From an uncultured Alphaproteobacteria bacterium (GTDB taxonomy: Bacteria; Pseudomonadota; Alphaproteobacteria; JAPOUT01; G958296285), in the NCBI GenBank assembly GCA_958296285.1, contig OY282459.1, positions 124,001 to 188,000 on the forward strand: DNA of 64,000 bases, in the 5' to 3' direction. Below, in pieces: positions 27,226 through 36,215 of the stretch. Made by a program: the position numbers and the translations under genes. Positions within the stretch are counted from its first letter, which is position 1, and every line of letters starts with the position of its first letter. Below the pieces are notes generated by a model. That model saw only the letters and a program-made list of their open reading frames with translations, made no database searches and was not told where the DNA came from.

Positions 27226-28278
27226 ATGCCGATGGAGTATCGCGCTTTGGGGCGCAGCGACATTAAAGTGAGCGGCATCTGTCTGGGGACGATGACGTGG
27301 GGGCAGCAAAACACCGAGTCTGACGGCCATGCGCAGATGGATCGCGCCCTTGATGCCGGGGTCAATTTCTTTGACGCGTCCGAAATGTATCCGATCCCGC
27401 CGCAAGCCGAGACGAAGGGGCGCACCGAAGAGATTATCGGCTCATGGTTTCGGGCGCGGAAGAATAGGGAGAAGATCATTTTGGCGACAAAGGTCGCCGG
27501 GCGTTCTTCGCGTCTGTCGTGGCTTCGGAAGGATGGGGGTCTTGTGGAGCAGAGCAGGTCGCAGATTTTGGAGGCGTTGGAGGCGAGTTTGCGGCGGCTT
27601 CAGACCGATTACATTGATTTGTATCAGCTGCATTGGCCCGACAGACCGATGCGTTTATTTGGCGGGCGGTTGGGCTATGAGCCGATGGAGGGGGAGAGCC
27701 GTCCGATTGGCGAGATTTTGGAGACGCTCGCCCTATGCGTCAAGTCGGGGAAGGTTCGGCATATTGGATTGTCCAATGAGACGTCATGGGGGATCATGTC
27801 GTTTTTGCATGAGGCGGAGATGCGGGATTTGCCGCGGATTGCGTCTGTTCAGAACGCGTATAATTTTCTGAACAGGACGTATGAGTTGGTGGGGAGCGAG
27901 ATTGCGCATCGGGAGGGCGTTGGCTTGTTGGCGTATTCGCCGTTGGCGCAGGGTTATCTTACTGGGAAGTATCAGGGCGGCGCGTTGCCTGCGGGGTCTC
28001 GGAAGGCGTTGTTTCGGCGCTTGCAGCGTTATGAGACGGAGGGGTCATCGGATCGGATTGACGAGTATTTGGCGGTGGCGGAGAGGCACGGGCTAGACGC
28101 TTCGCAGATGGCGAATGCTTTTGTTTTGGGTCGGGATTTTGTGACGTCCAACATTATTGGGGCGACTTCTATGGATCAGTTGGATTTGGCGTTGGGGTCT
28201 GTGGATGTTGAGTTGGGCGCGGAATGTTTGGCGGATATTGAGGCTGTTCATCTGCGGCAGCCTTACCCGTGTCCCTGA
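27226..28278 (+). CDS. tas: Aldo/keto reductase, Tas family
   Basis: NADPH-dependent oxidoreductase with a TIM-barrel fold. Family blocks: YRALGRSDIKVSGICLGTMT, NFFDASEMYPIPP (with the catalytic Asp/Tyr), LATKVAG, DYIDLYQLHWPDR, HIGLSNETSWG and YSPLAQGYLTGKY. 350 residues matches the Tas subfamily. Ribosome site GAAGGGGGA is 11 bp upstream. Natural substrate is not predictable. It ends 8 bp before a modular repeat. Confidence 0.88.
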   Translation: MPMEYRALGRSDIKVSGICLGTMTWGQQNTESDGHAQMDRALDAGVNFFDASEMYPIPPQAETKGRTEEIIGSWFRARKNREKIILATKVAGRSSRLSWLRKDGGLVEQSRSQILEALEASLRRLQTDYIDLYQLHWPDRPMRLFGGRLGYEPMEGESRPIGEILETLALCVKSGKVRHIGLSNETSWGIMSFLHEAEMRDLPRIASVQNAYNFLNRTYELVGSEIAHREGVGLLAYSPLAQGYLTGKYQGGALPAGSRKALFRRLQRYETEGSSDRIDEYLAVAERHGLDASQMANAFVLGRDFVTSNIIGATSMDQLDLALGSVDVELGAECLADIEAVHLRQPYPCP

Positions 28279-28285
28279 TGGCTTG

Positions 28286-28536
28286 GCTCCCGTTGAGGGG
28301 GGTTTGGGGGGGTCGCTGCCGCGACAGGCATCTTTTTCATGGATAGGCATGTGTTTTTGCCGCAGGGGAACTAATGCATAGAAGCTGAAGGTGAAGGGGG
28401 GTTTGGGGGGCGAGCCCCCCAAAAAAAACCAAGCGGGCGACAGCCCGCTATAGTCGGCGGGCGTGGCGAAACAAAGCGAGCGTTAGCCACTCGTGGCGTA
28501 GCGAGCGAGAAAGCCCGCCGACCCCCCTGCTCGCAT
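28286..28536. repeat. Modular intergenic repeat, copy 6
   Basis: Begins with the GCTCCCGTTGAGGGGGG end seen in copy 3, then the ~85-bp module (GACAGGCATCTTTTTCAT ... CCGCAGGGGAACTAATGC), a second GGGGGG palindrome, a GCGGGCGACAGCCCGC hairpin and the AGTCGGCGGGCG ... GCCCGCCGAC stem. It breaks off in the CCCCCTGC hairpin, so the right half of the usual unit is missing; the restriction-modification genes follow. Confidence 0.85.
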
Positions 28537-28580
28537 GAATCATGAGAAATATGCGATACTCGGCGAGCCATCCATGATTC
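28537..28580. promoter_or_regulatory. Inverted repeat upstream of the methyltransferase gene
   Basis: GAATCATG (28537-28544) and CATGATTC (28573-28580) form an 8-bp inverted repeat around an AT-richer stretch (AAATATGCGATACT) that could hold a -10 element. It might be an operator for expression control of the restriction-modification genes. Weak evidence; 8-bp arms occur by chance. Confidence 0.25.
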
Positions 28581-28597
28581 GGTAAAAGAGGAGCGCC

Positions 28598-29473
28598 ATG
28601 CCGGCCACAGCTGTTAAAAGACGCAAAGAGACAGGAATATCCATAGCGCCGGCTACGGCTTTGATTCGCCCGCGCGTTCTTATCGGCGACTGTCTCAAGG
28701 CGATGGAAAAACTGCCCGCAGAAAGCGTGGATCTGATATTCACATCCCCTCCCTACGCGGAAGCGAGAAAAAGCAGCTATGGCGGAATCGCTCCAAACGA
28801 TTATGTCGTCTGGTTTATGCCCCGCGCGAAAGAGATGATGCGCGTTCTTAAGCCATCGGGCTCTTTCATTCTGAATATTAAAGAAAAAACCGCCAATGGA
28901 GAAAAACTCACTTACGTGCTGGAACTCATCCAAGCGATGCGGAAGGAGGGCTGGCTCTGGACGGAGGAATATATTTGGCACAAGAAGAACTGCTATCCCG
29001 GAAAATGGCCCAACAGATTCAGAGACGCTTGGGAGAGGCTGCTTCACTTCACGAAGAGAAAGACCTTCAAGATGCTTCAGGAAAACGTCATGATTCCTGC
29101 TGGAGATTGGCAAAAGAAACGTCTGCGCAAACTCAGCGAGACCGACATGATCCGAGATGAATCGCGCTCAAAGAGCGGGTTTGGAAAAAACATCTCCCAT
29201 TGGGTCGGGCGTGAAAAAGCTTATCCGACCAACGTTCTGCATATCGCCACGGAATGCGCGAACAAAAACCACAGCGCGACATTTCCGCTTTCATTGCCCG
29301 AATGGTTCATAAAATTGCTCACCGAGCCGGGGGATACAGTGCTGGACCCTTTCTGCGGCTCGGGGACGACGCTTATAGCCGCGCAGAATCTGAGCCGCGA
29401 GAGCATCGGAATGGAAATTCTGCCTGAATATAAAGAACTGATTCTTGAAAGGATTAAAAACAACGGTGGATGA
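28598..29473 (+). CDS. Type II DNA methyltransferase (beta class, probably N4-cytosine)
   Basis: The catalytic motif TSPPY is at residues 49-53 and the SAM-binding motif LDPFCGSGTT at 249-258. Catalytic before SAM motif is the beta-class order; S-P-P-Y (not D-P-P-Y) favours N4-cytosine over N6-adenine. 291 residues. AGAGGAG precedes the ATG. Its end overlaps the start of the restriction endonuclease gene. Composition is less GC-rich than the flanking housekeeping genes, with more AAA and AAC codons, consistent with acquisition. Confidence 0.85.
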   Translation: MPATAVKRRKETGISIAPATALIRPRVLIGDCLKAMEKLPAESVDLIFTSPPYAEARKSSYGGIAPNDYVVWFMPRAKEMMRVLKPSGSFILNIKEKTANGEKLTYVLELIQAMRKEGWLWTEEYIWHKKNCYPGKWPNRFRDAWERLLHFTKRKTFKMLQENVMIPAGDWQKKRLRKLSETDMIRDESRSKSGFGKNISHWVGREKAYPTNVLHIATECANKNHSATFPLSLPEWFIKLLTEPGDTVLDPFCGSGTTLIAAQNLSRESIGMEILPEYKELILERIKNNGG

Positions 29474-30242
29474 CAAAACACGCAAAGAGATTGAGGCGTT
29501 CATAAGAAAAGAATGTGAGCAATTCCGAGCGAAGCTCCTCGCGAAAATTCGCTCGTCTGGATGGATAGAGATAAAAACTGTCATCCCGACAAAAAACCCC
29601 TATATGTATGCCGCTTTGGGGATAAGAAATCCAAGAGACTTGGCTGAGGATTTGACGATGGACAAATTCTCATCCAGCAAGGAAACCATTTTTGGCGATC
29701 TGATAGAGCGCGTTGCGATCAATGCGGATCAAAAAATCCATGGCGGCGACAAATCGGCGGCGGAAGGAATAGACCTTGAAACCAAAAGACAAAAAAACGG
29801 GCATTCGATCAAATGCTTGGTGGCGATAAAATCGGGGCCGAATTGGGGCAATAGCAGCCAAGTCAAAAAAATGATCACGGATATGAGAGCGGCATCAGTC
29901 AAGTTAAGAACGAGCGGACATAAGGAAGAAATCAGACTGATCAACGGCTGCTGCTATGGGAGGCCAGAGAAAAACCCTCATAAGCCAAAAGGCTATGAAA
30001 AACTTGTCGGGAGAGCCTTTTGGGAATTCATCACTGATGAGTCCTCATTTTATAAGGATATGATCGTCCCGATACAGGGAGTTCATACGGAAAAAGCAGG
30101 CGGCGAGATTAAGAAAGCGCTGGGCAAAAAAATTGACCAGCTGGAGACAGAAATTGCGCGGAAATTCACCCATGAAAAATCCGATGAGCTGGATTACCAA
30201 CTGATCCTGAAATATCAAGAAGCATCCCGAAAGAAATCCTAA
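29466..30242 (+). CDS. Type II restriction endonuclease, PmeII-like
   Basis: Likely the nuclease partner of the methyltransferase. The central block GIDLETKRQKNGHSIKC, LVAIKSGPNWGNSSQVKKM and INGCCYGR, then FWEFITDE, resembles the PmeII family; D and the I-K pair would supply a PD-(D/E)XK-type metal site. GTG 29466 is preferred (AAAGGA 12 bp upstream, overlap with the methyltransferase stop), giving 258 residues; a TTG at 29445 is also possible. Recognition sequence cannot be read. It ends 35 bp before tRNA-Arg. Confidence 0.75.
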   Translation: MDDKTRKEIEAFIRKECEQFRAKLLAKIRSSGWIEIKTVIPTKNPYMYAALGIRNPRDLAEDLTMDKFSSSKETIFGDLIERVAINADQKIHGGDKSAAEGIDLETKRQKNGHSIKCLVAIKSGPNWGNSSQVKKMITDMRAASVKLRTSGHKEEIRLINGCCYGRPEKNPHKPKGYEKLVGRAFWEFITDESSFYKDMIVPIQGVHTEKAGGEIKKALGKKIDQLETEIARKFTHEKSDELDYQLILKYQEASRKKS

Positions 30243-30276
30243 ACGGACAGCGCCAAGAACCTCTTTCTTGAGAGGG

Positions 30277-30350
<74 letters not shown>

Positions 30351-30378
30351 AAACCAAACCCCTTCTACCACAACACAA

Positions 30379-31425
30379 CTAAATCTCTCCGCCAAAGAAA
30401 TCCCCCCCATCAGAACTATCCGATCCACCCGCCCCGCGAGTCAAACGCACAAACAAATCCTCCAAAGCAGGCTCCCTCGTCGTCATGTCCGCCACCACAA
30501 CCCCCGCATCCGACAACGCCGACAAAATCACCGCCATCTTCACGCTCCGCGGATGATAATGAACCCGCAAACGACCCTCGCCATCCAACCGAGCCTCCAC
30601 ATCCGGCGGCATGGACGGAACGCGCGCAAGCCTCGCCTCAGGCGTGATGACCAACTGCTTCGCATCCATCTGACCCACAAGATCAGATGTCGCCCCCTCC
30701 GCAATCACCGCGCCGTCATCTATGATCGCGATCCGATCGCAAAGCGCCTCCGCCTCCTCCAAATAATGAGTCGTCAAAATGATCGTCACGCCCTCAGCGT
30801 TCATCTGACGGACATGCGCCCATAATTGCCGCCTCAACTCTATATCCACGCCGGCGGTCGGCTCGTCCAAAACGAGAATCGGCGGCGCATGCACCATCGC
30901 CTTCATCACCATCAAGCGCCGCCGCATCCCGCCCGAAAGCGTCCTGCTATAAGCATCGGCTTTGTCCTCCAAACTCAACAGACGCAAAATCTCGTCCGTG
31001 CGGCGCTCGCGGCGCGGCACGCCATAAAGCCCCGCCTGCAAATCCAAAATCTCGCGCGGCGTGAAAAAAGGATCAATATGCAACTCCTGCGGAACAATCC
31101 CAATGGCGGCGCGCGCCTCGCGCGGATTGACGTCAATGTCAAAACCCCAAATGCGGACGCGTCCGCCGCTCTTGATCGTCAAGCCGCCCAAAATATTAAT
31201 GAAGGTGGATTTCCCCGCCCCATTCGGGCCAAGAAGAGCGAAAATAGAGCCGCGCTTAACCCGCAGATCAATGCCGCCCAAAGCCTCTTTCGCCGGCTGC
31301 CCTTTCTGCGCGCGATAAATCTTGTGCAATCCGCGCGCGTCAATAGCATAATCGGTCTTGGAGGGAGGCATGTCGCGGGCAGTCTTCGCCACCGCCCGAT
31401 GCGCTTCCTCCGTCTCGTAAAGCAT
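30379..31425 (-). CDS. ABC-2 type transporter ATP-binding protein
   Basis: Walker A GPNGAGKSTF, signature LSGGMRRRLM, Walker B LVLDEPTAGVD and H-loop in LTTHYLEEAEAL. 348 residues: ATPase domain ~25-250, then a C-terminal domain (~255-330) typical of exporter ATPases such as DrrA/YadG. No permease gene is adjacent; downstream is tRNA-Arg and the restriction enzyme. The start at 31425 is only 11 bp from the divergent polA ATG; an in-frame ATG at 31371 (MPPSKTDYAIDARG) may be the true start. Confidence 0.88.
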   Translation of the reverse strand: MLYETEEAHRAVAKTARDMPPSKTDYAIDARGLHKIYRAQKGQPAKEALGGIDLRVKRGSIFALLGPNGAGKSTFINILGGLTIKSGGRVRIWGFDIDVNPREARAAIGIVPQELHIDPFFTPREILDLQAGLYGVPRRERRTDEILRLLSLEDKADAYSRTLSGGMRRRLMVMKAMVHAPPILVLDEPTAGVDIELRRQLWAHVRQMNAEGVTIILTTHYLEEAEALCDRIAIIDDGAVIAEGATSDLVGQMDAKQLVITPEARLARVPSMPPDVEARLDGEGRLRVHYHPRSVKMAVILSALSDAGVVVADMTTREPALEDLFVRLTRGAGGSDSSDGGDFFGGEI

Positions 31426-31436
31426 GATGAAACCCC

Positions 31437-34250
31437 ATGATCGCTGACGCCAAGACCCACGCCGACAAGCCCAGCCATCTTTATTTGGTGGATGGCTATG
31501 GCTATGTCTTCCGCGCCTATCACGCGCTGCCGCCTCTGACGCGCCAATCCGACAAACTTCCTGTCGGCGCGGTTCAGGGCTTTTCTAACATGCTCCACAA
31601 ATTGCGGGAAGAGATAAAGACCGAATCGCCGACAGTCAGCCATCTCGGAGTCGTCTTTGACGCGCCGGGCGCCTCCTTCCGCCAGTCTCTTTATCCGGAT
31701 TACAAGGCGAATCGCCCGCCGGCGCCGGAGGATCTCGTCCCGCAATTCCCTCTGACGCGCCGCGCGGCGGACGCTTTCGGCATCGCCGTCCTTGAGAAAG
31801 AAGGGCTGGAAGCCGACGACATCATCGCCGCCTATGCGATGGAGGCTCAGAGACGAGGCGCGAAAGTCAGCATCGTCTCGTCCGACAAAGACCTGATGCA
31901 GCTCGTCTCCAAGAATGTCCGCATGGTGGACAGCATGAAAGACAGACTCATTGACGAGGAGGGGGTTTTCTCGCGCTTCGGCGTCATGCCCTCCAAACTG
32001 GGAGATTTGCTGGCGCTGGCAGGCGATTCCTCCGACAACATCCCTGGCGCGCCGGGGATCGGTCCGAAGACGGCGGCGGCGCTCTTGGAGGATTATGGCG
32101 ATCTGGAAACGCTCTTGGCGCGCGCCGAAGAAATCCAGCAGCCGAAGCGCCGCGAAGCGCTGACGGACTTCGCCGATCAGATACGCCTGTCGCGCCGCCT
32201 CGTCTCTCTGAAGGATGACGAGATTCCGCAGCCCTTGGAGGCACTCGCCATCAGAGAGCCCGACCCCGAAAGGCTGATGGCGTTTCTCCATGAGATGGAG
32301 TTTCGCTCGCTGACGCGGCGCGTGGCGAAGGCTTTGGATATCGGAGACGCCGCTCTTCCGCCCCCGCGCCCCCGCGCCCTCTCTCTGCCTTTGGAGGATG
32401 ACGCGGCGGCGCGGCAGCCGATAGACCGCTCCCTTTATCAGCTCATCCGCGAGGCCTCCGTCTTGAAAGATTGGGTCGCGCGGGCGCGGGACGCCGGCGC
32501 GGTCGCCGTGGATACGGAGACCTCATCGCTGGACGCGATGCGGGCCGACCTTGTCGGCATATCGCTGGCGCTCTCAGAGAAGGAATGCCGCTACATCCCC
32601 CTCCTCCATCAAAAGCCGAACGGAACGATGGAGGATCAAATGTCGCAAGAGGAGGCGCTAAAGCTTCTGAAACCTCTCTTGGAAGATGAGAGCGTCTTGA
32701 AGATTCTGCATAATGCCAAATATGACATGGCGATTTTTAGACGCCATGGAATCCATCTCGCGCCGGTGGATGACACGATGCTCCTCTCCTACGCGCTGGA
32801 CGGCGGCGTCAGAAATCATGGCTTGGACAATCTCGCCAAAACGCATCTCCATCACGAGCCGATCCCTTATAAAGAGGTGGCAGGCGTTGGCAAGAAGCGG
32901 ATTCCGTTCCAAAAAGTTCCGCTCAAACAGGCAAGCGAATATGCCGCCGAAGACGCCGATATGACGCTGCGGCTGCATCGGATTTTGCGCCCGCGCCTGC
33001 TCAAAGAGCGGATGGTCTCGGTCTATGAGACATTGGAGCGCCCGCTCATCGCCGTCCTGCTGGCGATGGAGGCGCGAGGCGTCCGCGTGGAAAAGGAGGC
33101 GCTCCGCCTCCTCTCTGACGAGTTCGCGCGATCCCTCAAAAAGATGGAAGAGGAGATTCACCAAATCGCGGGCGAAGAGTTCAACATCGCCTCCCCGCAG
33201 CAGATGGGTCGGATTCTCTTTGAGAAACTGAACCTCCCGGGCGGAGGCAGGACGCGCACAGGCCAATGGAGCACGCGCGCCGGTCTGTTGGAGGAGCTGG
33301 CGGCGGAGGGGCATGAGTTTCCGCGCCGTCTTTTGGACTGGCGGCATTTGGCGAAACTGAAAAGCACTTATACCGACGCCCTCCCTCTTTTCATTAATCC
33401 CGAGACCGGGCGCGTCCATACCTCTTACGCGATGGCGGCGGCGGCGACAGGCAGGCTCGCCTCGTCTGATCCCAATCTCCAAAACATTCCGATTCGCACC
33501 GAAGAAGGCAGGCGCATCCGCAAAGCCTTTGTCGCCGAGGAGGGTCATCTTCTGTTGAGCGCCGACTACAGCCAGATTGAGCTGCGGCTCTTGGCGCATA
33601 TTGGCGGCGTGTCGGCGCTGCGCGAGGCTTTCGCGCGAGGCGCGGACATTCACGCCATGACGGCGGCGGAGATTTTCGGCGGCAGCCCCGAGACCATAAA
33701 CGCCGAGACGCGCCGCCGCGCGAAAGCGATCAATTTCGGGATCATTTACGGCATATCGGCGTTTGGCTTGGCGCGGCAATTGGGGATTGGTCGGGCGGAA
33801 GCGGCGGATTATATCGCGCTTTATATGAGCAGGTTCCCCGGCATCAGCGATTACATGAAAGAGACGAAGGCGCGATGCCGCGAGCGAGGCTATGTGGAAA
33901 CTCTTTTTGGTCGGCGCTGTCATCTGCCGGGGATTAATGACAAGAACGCGGCGCGGCGCGGTTTTTCGGAGAGGGCGGCGATCAACGCGCCGATGCAAGG
34001 CTCCGCCGCCGACATCATCCGCCGCGCGATGATCCGAATGGATGAGGCGATCAGAGAAGCCGGTCTCAAATCGCGGATGCTGATGCAAGTCCATGACGAG
34101 CTTGTCTTTGAGACGCCGGAAGGCGAGGCGGATCGCGCCGCTGTCATTATTAAAGAGGTGATGGCGGAGGCGCCTCTGCCCTTCTGCCGTCTCTCCGTGC
34201 CTCTTGACGTGGATGTGCATCTGGGCAAGGATTGGGAGACCGCTCACTAA
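31437..34250 (+). CDS. polA: DNA polymerase I
   Basis: Repair and Okazaki-fragment polymerase. N-terminal 5'-3' exonuclease (LYLVDGYGYVFRAYHALPPL, VVFDAPGASFRQSLYPDYKA), a central proofreading domain with intact acidic motifs (DTETSSLDAM, HNAKYDMAIF, YAAEDADMTLRL) and the polymerase domain: YSQIELRLLAHIGG (motif A), RRRAKAINFGIIYGISAFG (motif B) and VHDELVFE (motif C). 937 residues is normal. Start as in the family. Confidence 0.97.
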   Translation: MIADAKTHADKPSHLYLVDGYGYVFRAYHALPPLTRQSDKLPVGAVQGFSNMLHKLREEIKTESPTVSHLGVVFDAPGASFRQSLYPDYKANRPPAPEDLVPQFPLTRRAADAFGIAVLEKEGLEADDIIAAYAMEAQRRGAKVSIVSSDKDLMQLVSKNVRMVDSMKDRLIDEEGVFSRFGVMPSKLGDLLALAGDSSDNIPGAPGIGPKTAAALLEDYGDLETLLARAEEIQQPKRREALTDFADQIRLSRRLVSLKDDEIPQPLEALAIREPDPERLMAFLHEMEFRSLTRRVAKALDIGDAALPPPRPRALSLPLEDDAAARQPIDRSLYQLIREASVLKDWVARARDAGAVAVDTETSSLDAMRADLVGISLALSEKECRYIPLLHQKPNGTMEDQMSQEEALKLLKPLLEDESVLKILHNAKYDMAIFRRHGIHLAPVDDTMLLSYALDGGVRNHGLDNLAKTHLHHEPIPYKEVAGVGKKRIPFQKVPLKQASEYAAEDADMTLRLHRILRPRLLKERMVSVYETLERPLIAVLLAMEARGVRVEKEALRLLSDEFARSLKKMEEEIHQIAGEEFNIASPQQMGRILFEKLNLPGGGRTRTGQWSTRAGLLEELAAEGHEFPRRLLDWRHLAKLKSTYTDALPLFINPETGRVHTSYAMAAAATGRLASSDPNLQNIPIRTEEGRRIRKAFVAEEGHLLLSADYSQIELRLLAHIGGVSALREAFARGADIHAMTAAEIFGGSPETINAETRRRAKAINFGIIYGISAFGLARQLGIGRAEAADYIALYMSRFPGISDYMKETKARCRERGYVETLFGRRCHLPGINDKNAARRGFSERAAINAPMQGSAADIIRRAMIRMDEAIREAGLKSRMLMQVHDELVFETPEGEADRAAVIIKEVMAEAPLPFCRLSVPLDVDVHLGKDWETAH

Positions 34251-34307
34251 AGTGATTCGTTTATGCCTTTCGGAAAGAGGCGGGCGTTGCGAGAAGAGGG
34301 AGGAAAA

Positions 34308-34883
34308 ATGTCCGCACAGCTTGTGGAGGCGATCCGCGATCGCGCCCTGGTTATCAATGAGGGGATCGCGCTTTCTTCGGGACGGCAGAGCGGTTTCTAC
34401 TTTAATATGAAGGCGCTGACGATGGAATCGGAAGCCGCCTCTCTCATTGCCGATCTGCTTTATGAGAAGGTCGCGCCGTTGGGCGCGGATTATGTCGGCG
34501 GGATGGCGATTGGGGCTGTGCCTCTGATAAGCTGCCTCCTCATGCGCAGCCAACGGAGAGACGTAAAAATGCGCGGCTTCTTCCTGCGCAGAGAAGTCAA
34601 AAAACATGGCTTGCAAAATCTGTTTGAGGGCTTGGCTGAGGACGAGACGCTGAGGGATAAGAAGATCGTCATTTTGGACGATGTGGCCACGACAGGCGGA
34701 TCGGCGCAGGAAGCCATTGACGCTGTGGAAATGGTGGGCGGCGAGATTGTCAAGATTCTGGCGATCGTGGATCGGGAAGAGGGGGCGCGCGAGGCGCTCA
34801 AAGGATATGATTTTGATTCTCTTTGCGTGGCGACAGATTTTCCCGAACTTGCCGAGTTGCTTTCCAAAGCGAGAGCGGCATAG
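34308..34883 (+). CDS. pyrE: Orotate phosphoribosyltransferase
   Basis: Pyrimidine synthesis: orotate plus PRPP to OMP. Start set at ATG 34308 because GGGAGGAAAA directly precedes it; 15 codons upstream are also open. PRPP-binding motif VILDDVATTGGSAQEAIDAV, the flexible loop around LRREVKKHGLQN, and SGFYFNMKALTMES near the N-terminus. 191 residues. It lies 57 bp after polA, probably the same transcript. Confidence 0.92.
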   Translation: MSAQLVEAIRDRALVINEGIALSSGRQSGFYFNMKALTMESEAASLIADLLYEKVAPLGADYVGGMAIGAVPLISCLLMRSQRRDVKMRGFFLRREVKKHGLQNLFEGLAEDETLRDKKIVILDDVATTGGSAQEAIDAVEMVGGEIVKILAIVDREEGAREALKGYDFDSLCVATDFPELAELLSKARAA

Positions 34884-34932
34884 ATAAGTTTTTCTTCACG
34901 CCTCGCTTGTCGGCGTTCAAGGACAAGAAGAT

Positions 34933-35230
34933 ATGAGACGGATTTTCACGATCTTATGGGTGATGGCGGGGGCGCTGTCGCTGCGGCTCGGGATAGATTT
35001 CACGCGAGGGCGGCGCGAGACGGTCGGCGAGGCGGGGACGCTGGATTTGGGATCGCATCGCGTTGGGGGGGGAGGATGCGATTGCGCCTTATGAGGATAC
35101 GGCGGCGTTGTTGGCGCGGGAGTTTCCGGGGAGGGTTCGGGCGGTGAGGATTGAGGGTGCGGGACATGCTTTGTTGCCTGAGGCTCCTTCTCGGATTCGG
35201 TCGGTTGTTTTGGATTTTCTGAAGAAATAA
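34933..35230 (+). pseudogene. Remnant of an alpha/beta-hydrolase gene
   Basis: The 3' part (about 35035-35230) reads LGGEDAIAPYEDTAALLARE and then GAGHALLPEAPSRIR ... VLDFLKK-stop, which looks like the last strand, catalytic His and final helix of an alpha/beta-hydrolase. It has no start in its own frame. An ATG at 34933 opens a different frame (MRRIFTILWVMAGALSL) that ends at TGA after an eight-G run at 35065-35072. The 200 or so residues expected upstream are absent, so this is a decayed C-terminal fragment. The rest of the gap after pyrE shows nothing recognisable. Confidence 0.4.
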
Positions 35231-35235
35231 CGCGC

Positions 35236-35552
35236 TCCATGTGAAGGGGGGTGTGGGGGGCTAGCCCCCCGCAAAAAACAAGGTTGCCGTGAGGCAACCT
35301 ATAGGTCGGCGGGCGTGGCGCAACGAAGCAAGCGAGGCGAGCGTAGCGAGACGAGCTTGCGAGAAGCCCGCCGACCCCCCTCCAAGAGCTCTTGCGGGCA
35401 GGGGGCGCGTGGGTGGGTCGCATTTGCTCGCTGCACTGCGTTTGCTCGCAAATGCTTTTTTCCCACCCACCCACGCGTTTTCGGGGGGATTCCCCCCGAC
35501 CCCCCCTTTCTCAAGGGGGGCAAGCCCCCCTTGACCCCCCTTTACGGGAGCG
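35236..35552. repeat. Modular intergenic repeat, copy 7
   Basis: GTGAAGGGGGGTGTGGGGGG and CTAGCCCCCC start; hairpin AGGTTGCCGTGAGGCAACCT; AGTCGGCGGGCG-type stem with a longer loop; CAAGAGCTCTTG hairpin; GCGTGGGTGGG ... CCCACCCACGC; GGGGGGATTCCCCCC; CAAGGGGGGCAAGCCCCCCT; end CCCCCCTTTACGGGAGC, related to the GCTCCCGTTGA end. Its last bases abut the stop of the minus-strand gene at 35555. It marks the left border of the accessory region. Confidence 0.9.
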
Positions 35553-35554
35553 CC

Positions 35555-36076
35555 CTAGCGCCAAAAAACATTGTAAAGAATCACGAAAGCGAAAAACGCC
35601 ACAACAAAAAGAAAAAAACAAATCATCATCGCGCTAAACCATCCGCCTCTATAATTTCCGCCCAACGCCCCGATCGTCTTGCGATGCCAAAACCTCCAAA
35701 CCATCTCCCAAAAGCCGACATAAACCGCCGCATGAACATAACCAAAAAAAACAGCGCCCGATCTGTAAGCATCGCTTACAACCTCTTCCATCAATGGATC
35801 GCATGGCTCCGGCGATCGGATGGATCCGAAAGGATATTGCTCCTGACATTCCTCCAGCGCCTTCACATCCAAACTGTGCCGCGTCTCAGCGCCTAAAACG
35901 ACAAAGACGTAGCCTGCCCCAATGGCAAGGACGAGTCTTGCGAATCGGAGCGAGGCGCTGTGCTTCGGAGCGGCGGCGAAGACGAGCGCCGGCGGGACGA
36001 CAATCAGAAGCCAAAGCCAAAAATTGACAGGAACGTCAACCAAGAGAATGACAATCGTTGCGGCGATTTCCAGCAT
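35555..36076 (-). CDS. Predicted multi-pass membrane protein, unknown function
   Basis: 173 residues with about four transmembrane helices: ~5-35 (IVILLVDVPVNFWLWLLIVV and following), ~45-62, ~108-128 and ~148-170. A polar loop (~65-105) contains two cysteines, in ALEECQEQYP and SPEPCDPLM, that could pair outside the cytoplasm. I do not recognise the family. GGGGAGAGC lies upstream of the ATG. It is divergent from the toxin-like gene at 36216 with ~140 bp between, so it could be part of that locus, but nothing proves it. Confidence 0.6.
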   Translation of the reverse strand: MLEIAATIVILLVDVPVNFWLWLLIVVPPALVFAAAPKHSASLRFARLVLAIGAGYVFVVLGAETRHSLDVKALEECQEQYPFGSIRSPEPCDPLMEEVVSDAYRSGAVFFGYVHAAVYVGFWEMVWRFWHRKTIGALGGNYRGGWFSAMMICFFLFVVAFFAFVILYNVFWR

Positions 36077-36215
36077 GATGCTCTCCCCGTCTAGGACGGA
36101 AGATTATCATGGGGCAGCCCAACCCAAGCGGAGATGTTTTTCTTATCCACGTCCGATGAAAGCGCATTAAATATCAATCTGTTGGACAATTTCAACCGCG
36201 CCGGAGCGCCTTCTC

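Noticed and set aside
32658-34616. 652-codon minus-strand open frame
   Set aside because: Antisense to polA; composition typical of a shadow frame.
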